The notes: generated by a model not told the origin, from the letters alone. A stretch of DNA of 50,090 nt from Stenomitos rutilans HA7619-LM2 (GCA_019358945.1 JAHHIE010000049.1:1-50090); one strand, 5' to 3'. Shown: positions 25,911-35,590, counted from the first letter of the stretch. Numbers and translations: made by a program.

Positions 25911-28094
25911 ATGCTGAAGCAACGCAAAATCCAGATCGGTTTGGGGTTAGCGGCACTCAGTGCACTCGTCGTTGGCGCGGCAATCCCAATCTTTAAACAC
26001 GGTCAACAAGACGCATCACCGATCGCGCTCGATACCGCAACTGCCGTCAGTGATAGCCACAAGCCCGTGAGCGCTTTCAAAGCGCTGCCGCCAGCCCAAC
26101 GCACCAAAGCCTTAGAGACGGTTGCTGCCAGAGGCAAAGACTCGTTAGAACGCAACCGTGCGCGCTACCTGCTGGCATCCGAATTGCTGGCAAAGGAACA
26201 GGGCAAACAAGCCCTTGAAGCGCTGCAAGGGTTAGAAACCAGCTACCCGGTGCTGGCAGCGCATGTCTTAAAGCAGCGGGCACAAGCCTATGGGCAACTG
26301 GGCGATCGCGCCAAGGCTCAGGCCACCTGGCAACAACTGCTCAAAGACTATCCTAAAAATCCGGTCGCAGCCGAGGCACTAGCAGCCCTGGGGCAAGACA
26401 ATCCACGGTATGCAGAGCAGGCGATCGCCCAGTTTCCGGCACACCCCAGCACGATCGAGTTAGTGCAGCAACGCCTCAAGCAAAATCCCAAACAGCCCCA
26501 ACTGCTCTTGCTCATTGTCAAGCATGCCCTCTACGCTCAAAATTACCTGGCTGTGCTGGATACGTTAACCAGTCAGTATGCGGCTCAGCTAGGGCCAGCG
26601 GATTGGGAAGCGATCGCCTTTGGCTATTGGGAAAAACAGGTCTACGGGAAGGCAGGAGCCGCTTATGCCCGTGCACCCTACACAGCCCGCAACGCCTACC
26701 GCATTGGTCGAGGCTTGCAGTTGGGTGAAACAGGAGGGGCCACTCAAGCCTACCAGCGTGCCGTACAGGCATTCCCAAACGCTAGCGAAACCGCTCTGGC
26801 ACTCCTGCGTCTCGCTAAAATTACCGAACCGGGGCAAGCGATCACGTATCTCGATCAGGTAGAGAAGCGCTTTCCAGCCAAAGCGGGCGAGGCATTGCTC
26901 GAAAAAGGCAAGATCCTGGAGCAGCAAAATAGTCTCAAGTATGCGACAGCCGTTCGTCAAACGCTGCTGACGCGATATGGCAAATCCGATGCAGCCGCAA
27001 CCCTACGATGGACATTAGCCCAGGAGCGAGGAGCCGCCAACGACCCTCAATCGGCTCGTGTGTGGGCAGAGTCTCTGATGACGCACAACCCCAACAGCGA
27101 AGAAGCACCAGAAGCCACGTTTTGGAGCGGCAAGTGGGCAGAACAGTTGGGTAAAGAGAACGAAGCCAGAGCAGCCTATGAGCAAGTGCTGCAACGCTAC
27201 CCACAATCGTACTACGCGTGGCGATCGGCCTCCCGGCTGGGTTGGCAGGTCGGCGATTTTAACAGTGTGCGTCAGCTAAAACCCGAAGTCGCTCGCCCCA
27301 CCGCTCGCCCTGAGTTGCCCGTTGGCTCAGCCGTGCTCAAAGAATTGTTTCAGCTAGGGCAAGACCGCGAGGCGTGGAAGCTTTGGCAGGTCGAATTTCA
27401 AACCCCCATGCAGCCATCCGTCGCAGAACAGTTTACCGATGGAGTCATGCGCCTTGGCGTTGGCGATTATCTTGATGGGATCTTTATGGTGTCCTTCTTG
27501 AGTGAACGAGACAAGCCCGAAGAGCAGTCGCAGTATCGATCGCTCAAACAGCAAGCCTCTTACTGGCAAGCGCTCTATCCCTTCCCCTTCCTGGAACCGA
27601 TCGAAACCTGGTCACAAGAACGGCAGCTCAACCCTCTGTTAGTAACCGCCCTCATCCGTCAAGAATCGCGCTTTATGCCCGGTATTCGATCGAGCGTGGG
27701 AGCCACTGGCCTGATGCAGGTCATGCCCGATACCGGAGCCTGGATCGCCAAGCAAATTAAGCTCAAGCAGTACCAACTGAACGATCCTGACGACAACATC
27801 AAGCTTGGCACCTGGTATCTAGACTATACCCATCAAGAATACGGTGGGAATTCCATGCTGGCAGTGGCAAGCTACAATGCAGGGCCAGGAGCCGTCGGAG
27901 GTTGGCTAGCCAAAGCAGGGCAGCAAGATCCAGATGTTTTCGTCGAAAAAATCCCCTACGACGAAACGAAAGGCTATGTCAAATCAGTATTCGAGAACTA
28001 CTGGAACTACCTGCGGCTTTACAATCCCGAAATCGCGCAAAAAGTTGCCCAGGCATCCAAAGAGCAACCCACTATCACAACACCCGACTCATGA
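25911..28094 (+). CDS. Slt70-like soluble lytic murein transglycosylase
   Basis: A 728-residue protein. The ATG at 25,911 follows a strong GGGAGG six bases upstream. An upstream TTG is unlikely. Residues 8-25 form a signal/anchor segment (GLGLAALSALVVGAAI), so it acts in the periplasm on peptidoglycan. Residues ~50-520 are an alpha-superhelix of TPR-like repeats. The SLT domain lies at ~570-700: catalytic Glu585 in LIRQESRF, GATGLMQVMPDTG and VASYNAGPGAV. It cleaves the MurNAc-GlcNAc bond giving anhydro ends, in wall turnover. Layout and length match Slt70 relatives. Single gene. Confidence 0.93.
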   Translation: MLKQRKIQIGLGLAALSALVVGAAIPIFKHGQQDASPIALDTATAVSDSHKPVSAFKALPPAQRTKALETVAARGKDSLERNRARYLLASELLAKEQGKQALEALQGLETSYPVLAAHVLKQRAQAYGQLGDRAKAQATWQQLLKDYPKNPVAAEALAALGQDNPRYAEQAIAQFPAHPSTIELVQQRLKQNPKQPQLLLLIVKHALYAQNYLAVLDTLTSQYAAQLGPADWEAIAFGYWEKQVYGKAGAAYARAPYTARNAYRIGRGLQLGETGGATQAYQRAVQAFPNASETALALLRLAKITEPGQAITYLDQVEKRFPAKAGEALLEKGKILEQQNSLKYATAVRQTLLTRYGKSDAAATLRWTLAQERGAANDPQSARVWAESLMTHNPNSEEAPEATFWSGKWAEQLGKENEARAAYEQVLQRYPQSYYAWRSASRLGWQVGDFNSVRQLKPEVARPTARPELPVGSAVLKELFQLGQDREAWKLWQVEFQTPMQPSVAEQFTDGVMRLGVGDYLDGIFMVSFLSERDKPEEQSQYRSLKQQASYWQALYPFPFLEPIETWSQERQLNPLLVTALIRQESRFMPGIRSSVGATGLMQVMPDTGAWIAKQIKLKQYQLNDPDDNIKLGTWYLDYTHQEYGGNSMLAVASYNAGPGAVGGWLAKAGQQDPDVFVEKIPYDETKGYVKSVFENYWNYLRLYNPEIAQKVAQASKEQPTITTPDS

Positions 28095-28339
28095 TTGTCA
28101 GCCAGGAAAAATAACGAGACACTACTTCATGATTGTTTAACCCTTCCTTAAGACAAACCGCAGTTTTTGAGTCGGTTCATAGAACGATCCCCACAATCAA
28201 TGACATAGCTATTCCAGTGCGTTGACCGTTCGGTTCTCCTCCTGGAAGGCGGCTGACTGGCTTTGACTTCAGGCTTGACCAAAAGCCGTTCCCGTTTAAG
28301 CCAGCCCATTGTTGTTTAGCATTTGCTGGCGAGGAATTT

Positions 28340-30373
28340 ATGAACGAGAACGTCTTGTTGGGAACCCGAAACGTGGCGATCGTGGGTCCCTATCTCAGCG
28401 GTAAAACGACCTTATTGGAAAGCATTCTGTCTGTTACCAATGCTGTCACGCGCAAAGGCAAAGTCCAGGACAAAAATACCGTCGGAGATAGCAGCCCAGA
28501 AGCCCGCGATCGCCAGATGTCTGTAGAAATCAACGCCGCCAGTACTCAGTACGACGGCGTTCGTTTTACGTTCCTGGATTGCCCTGGTTCGATTGAATTT
28601 GCTCAAGAAACCTGTCATGCGCTCATTGGGGTGGATGCGGTGGTGGTGGTGTGTGAACCCGTGGCCGATCGAGTGCTCACCCTGGCTCCACTGTTCAAAT
28701 TTTTAGACGACTGGCACCTTCCTCATCTGGTGTTTATCAACAAAATGGATCGAGCCGATGTCGCGTTTACCGATGTTCTGCAAGCGCTCAAAAAAGTGTC
28801 CAGTCGTCCGCTAGTCGCCCACCAATACCCGATCGGGCAGGGTGAAAAGCTGGCGGGATTCATTGATCTGGTCACCGAGCAAGCCTATCACTATCATCCC
28901 GGTGCTCCAGCCGATCCGGTGCCGTTACCCGAATCGCTGCGTGAGCAAGAGCAGGCGGCCCGTGCCGAAATGTTAGAAACCCTGGCAGAATTTGACGATC
29001 ATCTGCTTGAGGAATTGCTAGAGGATATTGAACCACCGCAAGAAGAAATCCTGCAAGACTTGAAGCTGGAACTGGGGGCTGACCAGATCGTACCCGTATT
29101 CATTGGCGTGACCGATCGCGATTTTGGTGTGCGTCCCCTGCTCCAGGCACTCTTACGCGAGGCACCTGAGCCTGAAACGACCGCCGACTACCGAGGCATT
29201 TCCCTTCATACGGCTGCTCCACTGGCGCAGGTATTGAAAACCTACTACACTCCTCAGGGCGGTAAGCTCTCGTTAGTACGCGTTTGGCAAGGGACGTTGA
29301 CCGATGGCATTGTCCTCAATGGCGTGCGGGTTGGCGGCATCTATCGTCTCATGGGTCACCAGCAGCAGAGTCTGACCACTACCGTTGCGGGAGAAATCGT
29401 GGCGCTGGGTCGTCTGGATGGCATTAAAACAGGTGATACGCTCACCACCGATCAGTCGCTTGCCAGTGAATTGCCCAAAGCCGAGCGGATGGCACCTGTG
29501 TTTGCCCTGGCGATCGCCGCTGAAAAGCGCAGTGATGAAGTGAAGCTGAGCGGTGCCCTCACCAAGCTGCTGGAAGAAGACCCCGCTCTCGCGTGGGAAC
29601 AAAACGATGCCACCCATGAAATTATTCTATGGGGACAGGGTGAAATTCATCTTCAGGTGGCCCTCGATCGCCTCAAGCGCAAGTACAACCTGCCCATGCA
29701 CACCCACCGACCCCAGGTGCCTTACAAGGAAACCATTCGTAAGACCAGGAGCGTGCACGGGCGGTACAAACATCAAACGGGTGGACACGGGCAGTTTGGC
29801 GATGTCTACCTCGATATCCAACCGCTGCCGCGTGGGCATGGCTTTAACTTTAGCGAGAAAATTGTGGGTGGAGTGGTGCCGCGCCAATACATTCCTGCCG
29901 TTGAAACGGGTGTCCGCGAATACCTGATTCACGGCCCACTTGGGTTTCCGATCGTGGATGTGGCTGTCACGCTCACCAATGGTTCCTACCACTCAGTCGA
30001 CAGTTCTGAGCAGGCGTTTAAGCAAGCCGCGCGGGTAGCCATGCAGGAAGGCATCGTACAGTGCGAACCCACTTTGCTAGAACCCATCCTGAACGTGGCG
30101 ATTTCAGTACCAGCGGAGTTTACGGCAAAGGTGCTGCGGCTGGTCAGTGGCCGACGTGGGCAAATTCTTGGCTATGATGCTAAAGCCAACTGGTATGGCT
30201 GGGATCAAGTGGCTGCTCACATGCCGCAGGCAGAAATCCATGACCTGATTGTGGAACTGCGATCGCTCACGTTAGGGGTCGGCTTCTTTCACTGGCAGTA
30301 TGACCACCTACAAGAAGTGCCTGAGAAGCTTGCCGAACGCGTCCGCACCAGCGCTCACACGAACAGTAAGTGA
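28340..30373 (+). CDS. EF-G-like translational GTPase homologue, divergent
   Basis: A 677-residue protein with the full EF-G domain order: GTPase ~10-280, beta-barrel domain ~295-375, then EF-G domains III-V (TGGHGQFGDVYLDIQP, HSVDSSEQAFKQAA, RRGQILGYDAK). P-loop GPYLSGKT is at 16-23 and the G4 motif NKMD at 134-137. G3 reads DCPGS (80-84) instead of DxPGH, so the His that activates water in EF-G is Ser. The switch I RGITI is replaced by QMSVEI. This is a known EF-G-like paralogue family seen also in alphaproteobacteria, not the housekeeping fusA. Possible ribosome-associated role without classical GTP hydrolysis; function unknown. Single gene, with a stem-loop downstream. Confidence 0.88.
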   Translation: MNENVLLGTRNVAIVGPYLSGKTTLLESILSVTNAVTRKGKVQDKNTVGDSSPEARDRQMSVEINAASTQYDGVRFTFLDCPGSIEFAQETCHALIGVDAVVVVCEPVADRVLTLAPLFKFLDDWHLPHLVFINKMDRADVAFTDVLQALKKVSSRPLVAHQYPIGQGEKLAGFIDLVTEQAYHYHPGAPADPVPLPESLREQEQAARAEMLETLAEFDDHLLEELLEDIEPPQEEILQDLKLELGADQIVPVFIGVTDRDFGVRPLLQALLREAPEPETTADYRGISLHTAAPLAQVLKTYYTPQGGKLSLVRVWQGTLTDGIVLNGVRVGGIYRLMGHQQQSLTTTVAGEIVALGRLDGIKTGDTLTTDQSLASELPKAERMAPVFALAIAAEKRSDEVKLSGALTKLLEEDPALAWEQNDATHEIILWGQGEIHLQVALDRLKRKYNLPMHTHRPQVPYKETIRKTRSVHGRYKHQTGGHGQFGDVYLDIQPLPRGHGFNFSEKIVGGVVPRQYIPAVETGVREYLIHGPLGFPIVDVAVTLTNGSYHSVDSSEQAFKQAARVAMQEGIVQCEPTLLEPILNVAISVPAEFTAKVLRLVSGRRGQILGYDAKANWYGWDQVAAHMPQAEIHDLIVELRSLTLGVGFFHWQYDHLQEVPEKLAERVRTSAHTNSK

Positions 30374-30398
30374 TTGTGGCTTATTGTTTCTAGGTCTT

Positions 30399-30434
30399 AA
30401 GGGAACGCGTTCATGAGCACGATCGTGTTCCCTT
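30399..30434 (+). terminator. Stem-loop after the EF-G-like gene
   Basis: AAGGGAAC (30,399-30,406) and GTTCCCTT (30,427-30,434) form a perfect 8-bp stem about 25 bases after the stop. There is no U-run, so it is a weak terminator candidate. Two further short repeats, AAACCTCGGAGGTTTT-like, lie at ~30,452-30,520 between the convergent genes. Confidence 0.4.
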
Positions 30435-30546
30435 GCCCTCTGGTATGACGCAAACCTCGGAGGTTTTCACCAAATCAAGCACTGTGACCCATGTTGTAGC
30501 TTAAACCTCTGAGGCTTTAGTCAAAATGATTTCACGGCGGATGGTT

Positions 30547-31401
30547 CTAATGGCGCACCTGATCTGCCCACGGAGTCAACCATTGTGATAACCATTTCAA
30601 GGCATAGTCAATCACTAACCCAATCAACCCAATGAAAGCGATGCAAAATAAAACTTTCTCAGTTTGCAAGAAGCGCTGAGCCTGGATAATCTTAAAGCCC
30701 AAACCATTTTGGGAGGCGACCAGTTCAGCAATGACGAGAAAGTTCCATGCCCCTGAGATATTCACTCGCAGGGTATCTAACACGCTTGGAAATGTAGCTG
30801 GAATAATCACTTTAAACACCACTCCCCATCGAGGTGCACCCATTGTGTAAGCGACATTAATCATCTCATTGGGGATGAATTTAACGGCATCGGCAACCAT
30901 AATGGCGTTATATAGCACTGCACCCAGCATAATGATGAGAATTTTTGAGGGTTCACCTAGCCCTAACCAGATCACAATCAACGGCACAAAGCCAGTTACA
31001 GGCATATAGCGCACGGTGCCAACAATAGGCGCAAACAGGCTTTCCATGCTGTAAAACGTTCCCATCGCTAAGCCGATCGGCACACCAATGATGGCAGCAA
31101 CAATAAACCCAGCTAAAACGCGAAGACTGCTGGCAATTACGTCTGCAATTAAGTTGTCTTCCGCAAACATTTTGTAACCCGCCGCCAGCACCGCAGCAGG
31201 AGAGGGCAAAAAGATCGGCGGTACAAGCTGTAGTGAGCTGACAACGCTCCAAATCAATAACGGCACCAGTAGAGCAGAGACAACAAGGGCAACTGCTAAG
31301 CGCTTAGGAAAGCCCTGACGGATGCTCCAAAATATAGAAGGTTCGAGGTAACGATATTGTCGGATGGTGGGTTCTGGGTTAGCAGGGCTGAAGGGTGTCA
31401 T
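30547..31401 (-). CDS. NitT/TauT-type ABC transporter permease
   Basis: About 284 residues from the ATG at 31,401. A longer frame would overlap the glutamine synthetase gene and adds an unlikely N-terminus. It has roughly six membrane helices (RLAVALVVSALLVPLLIW; VIASSLRVLAGFIVAAIIG; SKILIIMLGAVLYNAIMV) and the EAA-like loop for ATPase contact around YTMGAPRWGVVFKVIIPA. It belongs to the binding-protein-dependent permeases of nitrate/taurine/thiamine-precursor type. It starts 13 bases after the glnT stop and is the last gene of the cluster, with its ATPase (35,686) and binding protein (34,577) further upstream. Substrate not readable from sequence. Confidence 0.88.
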   Translation of the reverse strand: MTPFSPANPEPTIRQYRYLEPSIFWSIRQGFPKRLAVALVVSALLVPLLIWSVVSSLQLVPPIFLPSPAAVLAAGYKMFAEDNLIADVIASSLRVLAGFIVAAIIGVPIGLAMGTFYSMESLFAPIVGTVRYMPVTGFVPLIVIWLGLGEPSKILIIMLGAVLYNAIMVADAVKFIPNEMINVAYTMGAPRWGVVFKVIIPATFPSVLDTLRVNISGAWNFLVIAELVASQNGLGFKIIQAQRFLQTEKVLFCIAFIGLIGLVIDYALKWLSQWLTPWADQVRH

Positions 31402-31414
31402 GGGGATGGTTATT

Positions 31415-32773
31415 TTAGAAGAACTTGAGATAGCGTTGAATTTCCCAGTCAGAAACGTGCGTGTGGTATTCTTCCCATTCCTGAGATTTGAAATCAATGT
31501 AGGTTTTGTACATCAGAGAACCCATCACTTTTTCGCTGAAAGGGTCGCTGGCAAAGGCGGTGATCGCTTCCCCTAAATTACGCGGCAGAAACCGAATGCC
31601 CATGTCTGCGAGTTGCTCCAGGGAGTAGTTATACATATTTTCGGTGTGAGGATCGCCGGGATCGAGGTCTTCCCGAATGCCTTCTAATCCAGCAGCGAGA
31701 ATCATTGCCGCGCCCAAGTACAGGTTGCTGGAAATATCAGCGGCACGGCATTCCACTCGTCCTCCTGCCAGGGGAATACGGAGCATATTGGTGCGGTTGT
31801 TGTTGCCATAGCAGACATAAACAGGTGCCCAGGTAAAGCCAGACATACTGCCTCTAGCCACCAGCCGTTTGTAACTATTGACGGTAGGCGCAATGGTGGC
31901 ACAAATGGCAGGCGCATGGCGAAGGATGCCCGCAATAAACTGATAGCCCAGCTTAGAAAGCTTGCAGCCACGCGGATCTTCAGCATCATAGAAAAGATTT
32001 TCGCCCGTATTCATGTCTGCCAGGGACATATTGTAGTGGGCCCCGCTACCTGTGCGGTTGGCGAATGGTTTGGGCATAAAGGTGGCAAAGAACCCATGCT
32101 TACGAGCAATTTCTTTAACCATCAACCGAAAGAAGGTGAAGCGATCGGCCATTTTGAGCGCATCACAGTACATGAAATCAGTTTCAAACTGTCCGTTACC
32201 ATCTTCGTGGTCAAAGGAGTAAACATCCCAACCCAGGCTGTTCATGGCCTCCACAATTTCTGTCACCCAGGTGTAGTTATCCAACAGTCCTTGCAGGTCA
32301 TAGCAGGGTTTGGCAAGGGTGTCGCGATCGCTCACAGGCACCGCTTTCCCATTTTCGTCTTTTAAAATAAAAAACTCAGTTTCAATTCCTAAATTGAAGA
32401 TAAACCCCATCGCGGCAGCGTCTGCCAGCACCCGCTTAAGAATGCTACGACAGCAGGCTTCAAAAGGCTTTCCCTGCAAATGTAAATCGCTGGCAAACCA
32501 AACCATCTCTGAGTTCCAGGGCAGAATGGTAGCAGAATTAGGGTCAGGATAGGTGGCGACTTCTTCATCACTTACATCCTGTGGAACACCATCAAGTGCT
32601 GCTCCGGTGAAGAGTTCTGAGCCTTCCATCATTTGCCCGAAATGGGATAAGGGCACCGATTTGGCTTTGCACATGCCATGAATGTCCACAAAGCTGGCAA
32701 GGGCATATTTTACGCCCTTCGCCGCCAGGGAATCTTTTAATGCCTGGAGTTCTGGAGTAAGAGATTCAGTCAT
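31415..32773 (-). CDS. glnT: GlnT-like (type III) glutamine synthetase family ligase
   Basis: A 452-residue ATP-dependent ligase from the ATG at 32,771-32,773 (MTESLTPELQALKDS). Glutamine-synthetase signatures are FVDIHGMCKAKSVPLSHF in the beta-grasp, IETEFFIL and DHEDGNGQFE for metal/glutamate binding, NRTGSGAHYNMSL, and APTVNSYKRL with NNNRTNMLRIP. The short length and these blocks fit the GlnT/type III group (TIGR03105-like), which includes gamma-glutamylmethylamide synthetases. So it may ligate ammonia or a small amine to glutamate. The neighbours, a creatininase-family amidohydrolase and a NitT/TauT importer, suggest it captures nitrogen released from an imported compound (inferred). A stem-loop repeat lies between it and the upstream gene. 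Confidence 0.85.
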   Translation of the reverse strand: MTESLTPELQALKDSLAAKGVKYALASFVDIHGMCKAKSVPLSHFGQMMEGSELFTGAALDGVPQDVSDEEVATYPDPNSATILPWNSEMVWFASDLHLQGKPFEACCRSILKRVLADAAAMGFIFNLGIETEFFILKDENGKAVPVSDRDTLAKPCYDLQGLLDNYTWVTEIVEAMNSLGWDVYSFDHEDGNGQFETDFMYCDALKMADRFTFFRLMVKEIARKHGFFATFMPKPFANRTGSGAHYNMSLADMNTGENLFYDAEDPRGCKLSKLGYQFIAGILRHAPAICATIAPTVNSYKRLVARGSMSGFTWAPVYVCYGNNNRTNMLRIPLAGGRVECRAADISSNLYLGAAMILAAGLEGIREDLDPGDPHTENMYNYSLEQLADMGIRFLPRNLGEAITAFASDPFSEKVMGSLMYKTYIDFKSQEWEEYHTHVSDWEIQRYLKFF

Positions 32774-32917
32774 ATTGATTGGAAGTGGGAGATTGAAGGT
32801 GGGTTTAGAGGTACGAATTAGCAAGATTGAGGATTGAGTAGAAGCGGTTTTTTAGCCACTGAAAATTGTCGTCAATACCTAGAACGTGCTTTAAACCCTT
32901 TCACTATGCTGCTTTCC

Positions 32918-33000
32918 CGCCCGTGATTGCAAATCCGGGCTAATAGCAGGAAGTCCACTAAAGGGACTCAAGACCAGCAGTCCCTTTAGTGGACTTGGCT
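32918..33000. repeat. Dispersed stem-loop repeat, copy 1
   Basis: AAGTCCACTAAAGGGACT (32,951-32,968) and its exact complement (32,979-32,996) make an 18-bp perfect hairpin with a 10-base loop. It is preceded by CGCCCGTGATT...GGGCTAATAGCAGG, shared in part with the copies near 43,400 and 45,262. It lies between glnT and the membrane-protein gene and may stop or stabilise the operon transcript. Confidence 0.6.
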
Positions 33001-33086
33001 CTGTGAGCGCGAACTTACAGTTCAGCGCGGAGACGCAACGCAGTGGAGAAGTTTTAAAGCACTGCCCAGTACCGGGCTTCTGTAGG

Positions 33087-33659
33087 CTATTCATTGAGAT
33101 ATTTCTTAGTTGACTTCTTAAGTACTCGGAAATAGATTCCAAAAATAGTCAATGATAGAAACAAATAGATTAACGAATAAATAACTTTGAAAAAGATTAA
33201 AATTAAAAACGGTATGACAGTAGTTGCAAGCGCAAAGATTAGAAGAAACGCGGCAAACGTCACCCTATAGCTGGCAAGAAGTTTTGCTTCTTTTTCAAGA
33301 TTTAGGTTAAAGACCCTTGAGCTTTCTAACTCATTCAATTCTTTTCTAAGTTCTTTCTCATAGCCCTGGAGATTATCTGCAAAGAAAATGATGAAGGATT
33401 GTTTAATCAGATTCCAAAAGCCGATAATCGCAATTACTAGCAGAAGACTGAGAAACCCTAAAAATAAGAGTCCACTATAGTCAATTTTGGGGTTTGCCAG
33501 CACAATAAAATCTACGATCGGCTTCCAAAGCGCGATCGTAGCGCCGATGACTCCCATCAATTTGAAGTCATCAAAAGCACTTCTAATGTATTCTTCTGCT
33601 TGTTGGCTTAAGCGCACATATTCTTTGTAAAGATAATTCAGTCTTTGCTCAGGGTTCAT
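33087..33659 (-). CDS. Four-helix membrane protein of unknown function
   Basis: A 190-residue AT-rich gene. Hydrophobic helices appear at about 34-52, 62-82, 130-148 and 152-175 (LLFLGFLSLLLVIAIIGFW; LLIFALATTVIPFLILIFF). A charged coiled-coil segment lies between the second and third (YEKELRKELNELE). The N-terminal region is amphipathic. I do not recognise the family. It sits on the same strand between creatininase and glnT but is spaced from both, differs in base composition and is flanked by a repeat, so it looks like an insertion into the cluster, not a pathway component. Confidence 0.65.
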   Translation of the reverse strand: MNPEQRLNYLYKEYVRLSQQAEEYIRSAFDDFKLMGVIGATIALWKPIVDFIVLANPKIDYSGLLFLGFLSLLLVIAIIGFWNLIKQSFIIFFADNLQGYEKELRKELNELESSRVFNLNLEKEAKLLASYRVTFAAFLLIFALATTVIPFLILIFFKVIYSLIYLFLSLTIFGIYFRVLKKSTKKYLNE

Positions 33660-33799
33660 ATTTTTCTTGCAATGGGTTTCTGCTGCTCATAAAAGATTGA
33701 AGTCATCATAAATGCCTATTAATCAACATGACAGTAGATTATCCACGACTGACGCAAAACCTCCAGAGTCTTCTTAAAACCAGTCGTTATGGATCAGTC

Positions 33800-34570
33800 T
33801 CAATCAGGTGTTGGAGGGGGCAATTCCTCCAGGGGGGTTCCTTCGGTCAGAGCCTGCTTCAGTTGAGTGCTGAGTTCATCAATGCAAAGTTGCAGGATCT
33901 GTTCGCCCAAGGCACGATCGCCCTTGCTGGGAGAACCCACTGCTCCGTGGACGCTTTCGTGATTGACGGTATAAGCAAAAAAGCAACCAGCAGAGCGATC
34001 GGGTTCGTCCAGTGCTTTATCCATCTGCACTAGATCGGGACGCAGCGCCAGCATGACAGATGTTTCAGCACAGTTGGCATGAAAGTTTGCGGCATCCTGG
34101 TGATAGAACTGATGGATTCGAGGTGAGATTTCCCACAACGATCGCAGCGCAATGCGTAAATCGGGGTAGGTATGGCGAACGTTTTCCAACCCACAGCGCA
34201 GGGGTGCCCAATTGGTGACATGCCCGTTGAGCAACAGCAAGCGATGGAATCCAGCACTGTAAACCCATTCGGCAATTTCTACCACAAGTTTTGCCAACGT
34301 TTCAGGTCGGAGGGAAAGCGTACCTGCCCACTTTTTAGAATGCCCTAAAGAGCACCCATAGGGCAGTGCGGGCAGCACAGGAATGCCCGTTTGAGCGGAG
34401 ACTCCATGTGCAACCGCGATCGCCGAAAAGGTATCCACCCCCACGGGCAAATGAAGTCCATGTTGTTCAGTTGCACCAATGGGTAGAATGACCAGATTCG
34501 TGCCCTGGTTCCGCAAAGCCGTTAACTGCTCCCAGGTAAGTTCTTCCCACAGTACGGGCTGATTCATCAT
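33800..34570 (-). CDS. Creatininase-family metal-dependent amidohydrolase
   Basis: A 256-residue cytosolic enzyme. Metal ligands are visible: E35 and H37 in GATEQHGLHLP, D46 in VGVDT, His in LLNGHVTN and Glu in NCAETSVML. Fold markers LPYGCSLGHSKKWAGTLSLRPETL are typical. Members hydrolyse cyclic or linear amides (creatinine, formamidopyrimidine-type deformylation, MftE-type peptide cleavage), so the exact substrate cannot be named. The usual NGHGGN is NGHVTN here. The stop of the upstream binding-protein gene is 6 bases before this start, an operon arrangement, so it probably acts on what that transporter brings in. Confidence 0.9.
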   Translation of the reverse strand: MMNQPVLWEELTWEQLTALRNQGTNLVILPIGATEQHGLHLPVGVDTFSAIAVAHGVSAQTGIPVLPALPYGCSLGHSKKWAGTLSLRPETLAKLVVEIAEWVYSAGFHRLLLLNGHVTNWAPLRCGLENVRHTYPDLRIALRSLWEISPRIHQFYHQDAANFHANCAETSVMLALRPDLVQMDKALDEPDRSAGCFFAYTVNHESVHGAVGSPSKGDRALGEQILQLCIDELSTQLKQALTEGTPLEELPPPTPD

Positions 34571-34576
34571 GCCTGT

Positions 34577-35590
34577 TTACGATGCTTTCACGATCGAATC
34601 ATCATAAAGCGATTCAACCTTGAGAGGTTTATCGACAATCTTGAAATCGTAAGCTCCTTTAGCTGTTAATTCCAGATTACCAATCAAGCTATTGGGATTG
34701 TTTTTGTCAAACGCGATCGATTTGTTGCCTTCTAAGTCAAAGAGCTTTGCCCCCAAAAGCTGCTGTTTAACGTCATCGCCAGTGATGCCTAACTTCTTGC
34801 CTGCAATTTTGAGCGCTTCGGCATCGCTAGCATTCACTAAATCAACCGCTTTATCGATCGCCTTAAAATACGCCTTGATGTCTGCCTGATGCGCTTTGAT
34901 AAAGCTATCCTTTGCGACAACAACATCGGCAATCAAATTGGTGTCTTTTGTGGAGAAAATGACTTCGCCGCCACCTTGCTTCGCCGCATTGGTCAAGTAA
35001 GGCTCATAGGTCACGGCAACATCCACCTGCTTGGCAGCAAACGCGGTAGCGGCATCAGCGGCTGCCATATCTTTAACCACAACATCTTTCTCAGTTAAAC
35101 TTGCTTTTTTCAAGTAAGCTTCCAGCAGAATTTTTTCAAATAAGACGTTCTCTCGCCCAACCGTTTTCCCTTTCACATCTTGTGGGGACTTAATTCCACG
35201 CCCCAAAATGCCATCAGAGCCATTGGAGTAATCCACCAGATAAATCATGCGAATGGATGGGTCTTTGGCTGCCATTTGCACCGCATCGCCTGAAGTGAAC
35301 CAGGCCAGATCAATTTTGCCTGCTAGAAAGGCTGTAATTTCTTCACTCACGCTTTGGAAAAACTGGTCTTGAACAGTCAGTCCTTGTTCAGAAAAAAAGT
35401 TTTTGCCCACAGCAACATGATGCCCAGCATAACCAACCCAGTTGTTAGTGGCAGAAACGATGGGCTGAGAGGCAGACGGGCTAGAACTCGTCGATGAGGT
35501 CGGATTGGGTTGTTGCGCGCAAGCAATCGTTAAGGTTAAGGATACAAGCGCCAAGCAAAACAGACGGACGAGGTGAGGCAATTTCAGCAT
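34577..35590 (-). CDS. NMT1/THI5-like ABC substrate-binding lipoprotein
   Basis: A 337-residue periplasmic lipoprotein from the ATG at 35,590 (GAAGAA lies upstream; a TTG 15 bases earlier is less likely). The signal peptide ends in lipobox TIAC with Cys24, followed by a Ser/Pro/Thr-rich tether. The body is the SsuA/THI5-like two-lobe fold: NWVGYAGHHVAVGKNFFSEQGL, AGKIDLAWFTSGDAVQM, LGRGIKSPQDVKGKTVG and VDVAVTYEPYL. Relatives bind nitrate, sulfonates, pyrimidine precursors or similar; here the ligand is unknown, probably nitrogenous given glnT and the amidohydrolase. It lies between the ATPase and creatininase genes. Confidence 0.9.
   Translation of the reverse strand: MLKLPHLVRLFCLALVSLTLTIACAQQPNPTSSTSSSPSASQPIVSATNNWVGYAGHHVAVGKNFFSEQGLTVQDQFFQSVSEEITAFLAGKIDLAWFTSGDAVQMAAKDPSIRMIYLVDYSNGSDGILGRGIKSPQDVKGKTVGRENVLFEKILLEAYLKKASLTEKDVVVKDMAAADAATAFAAKQVDVAVTYEPYLTNAAKQGGGEVIFSTKDTNLIADVVVAKDSFIKAHQADIKAYFKAIDKAVDLVNASDAEALKIAGKKLGITGDDVKQQLLGAKLFDLEGNKSIAFDKNNPNSLIGNLELTAKGAYDFKIVDKPLKVESLYDDSIVKAS

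Noticed and set aside
31402-31497. Extended permease start overlapping glnT
   Set aside because: The extra 32 residues lie over the end of glnT in another frame and are not typical of the family; ATG 31,401 is preferred.
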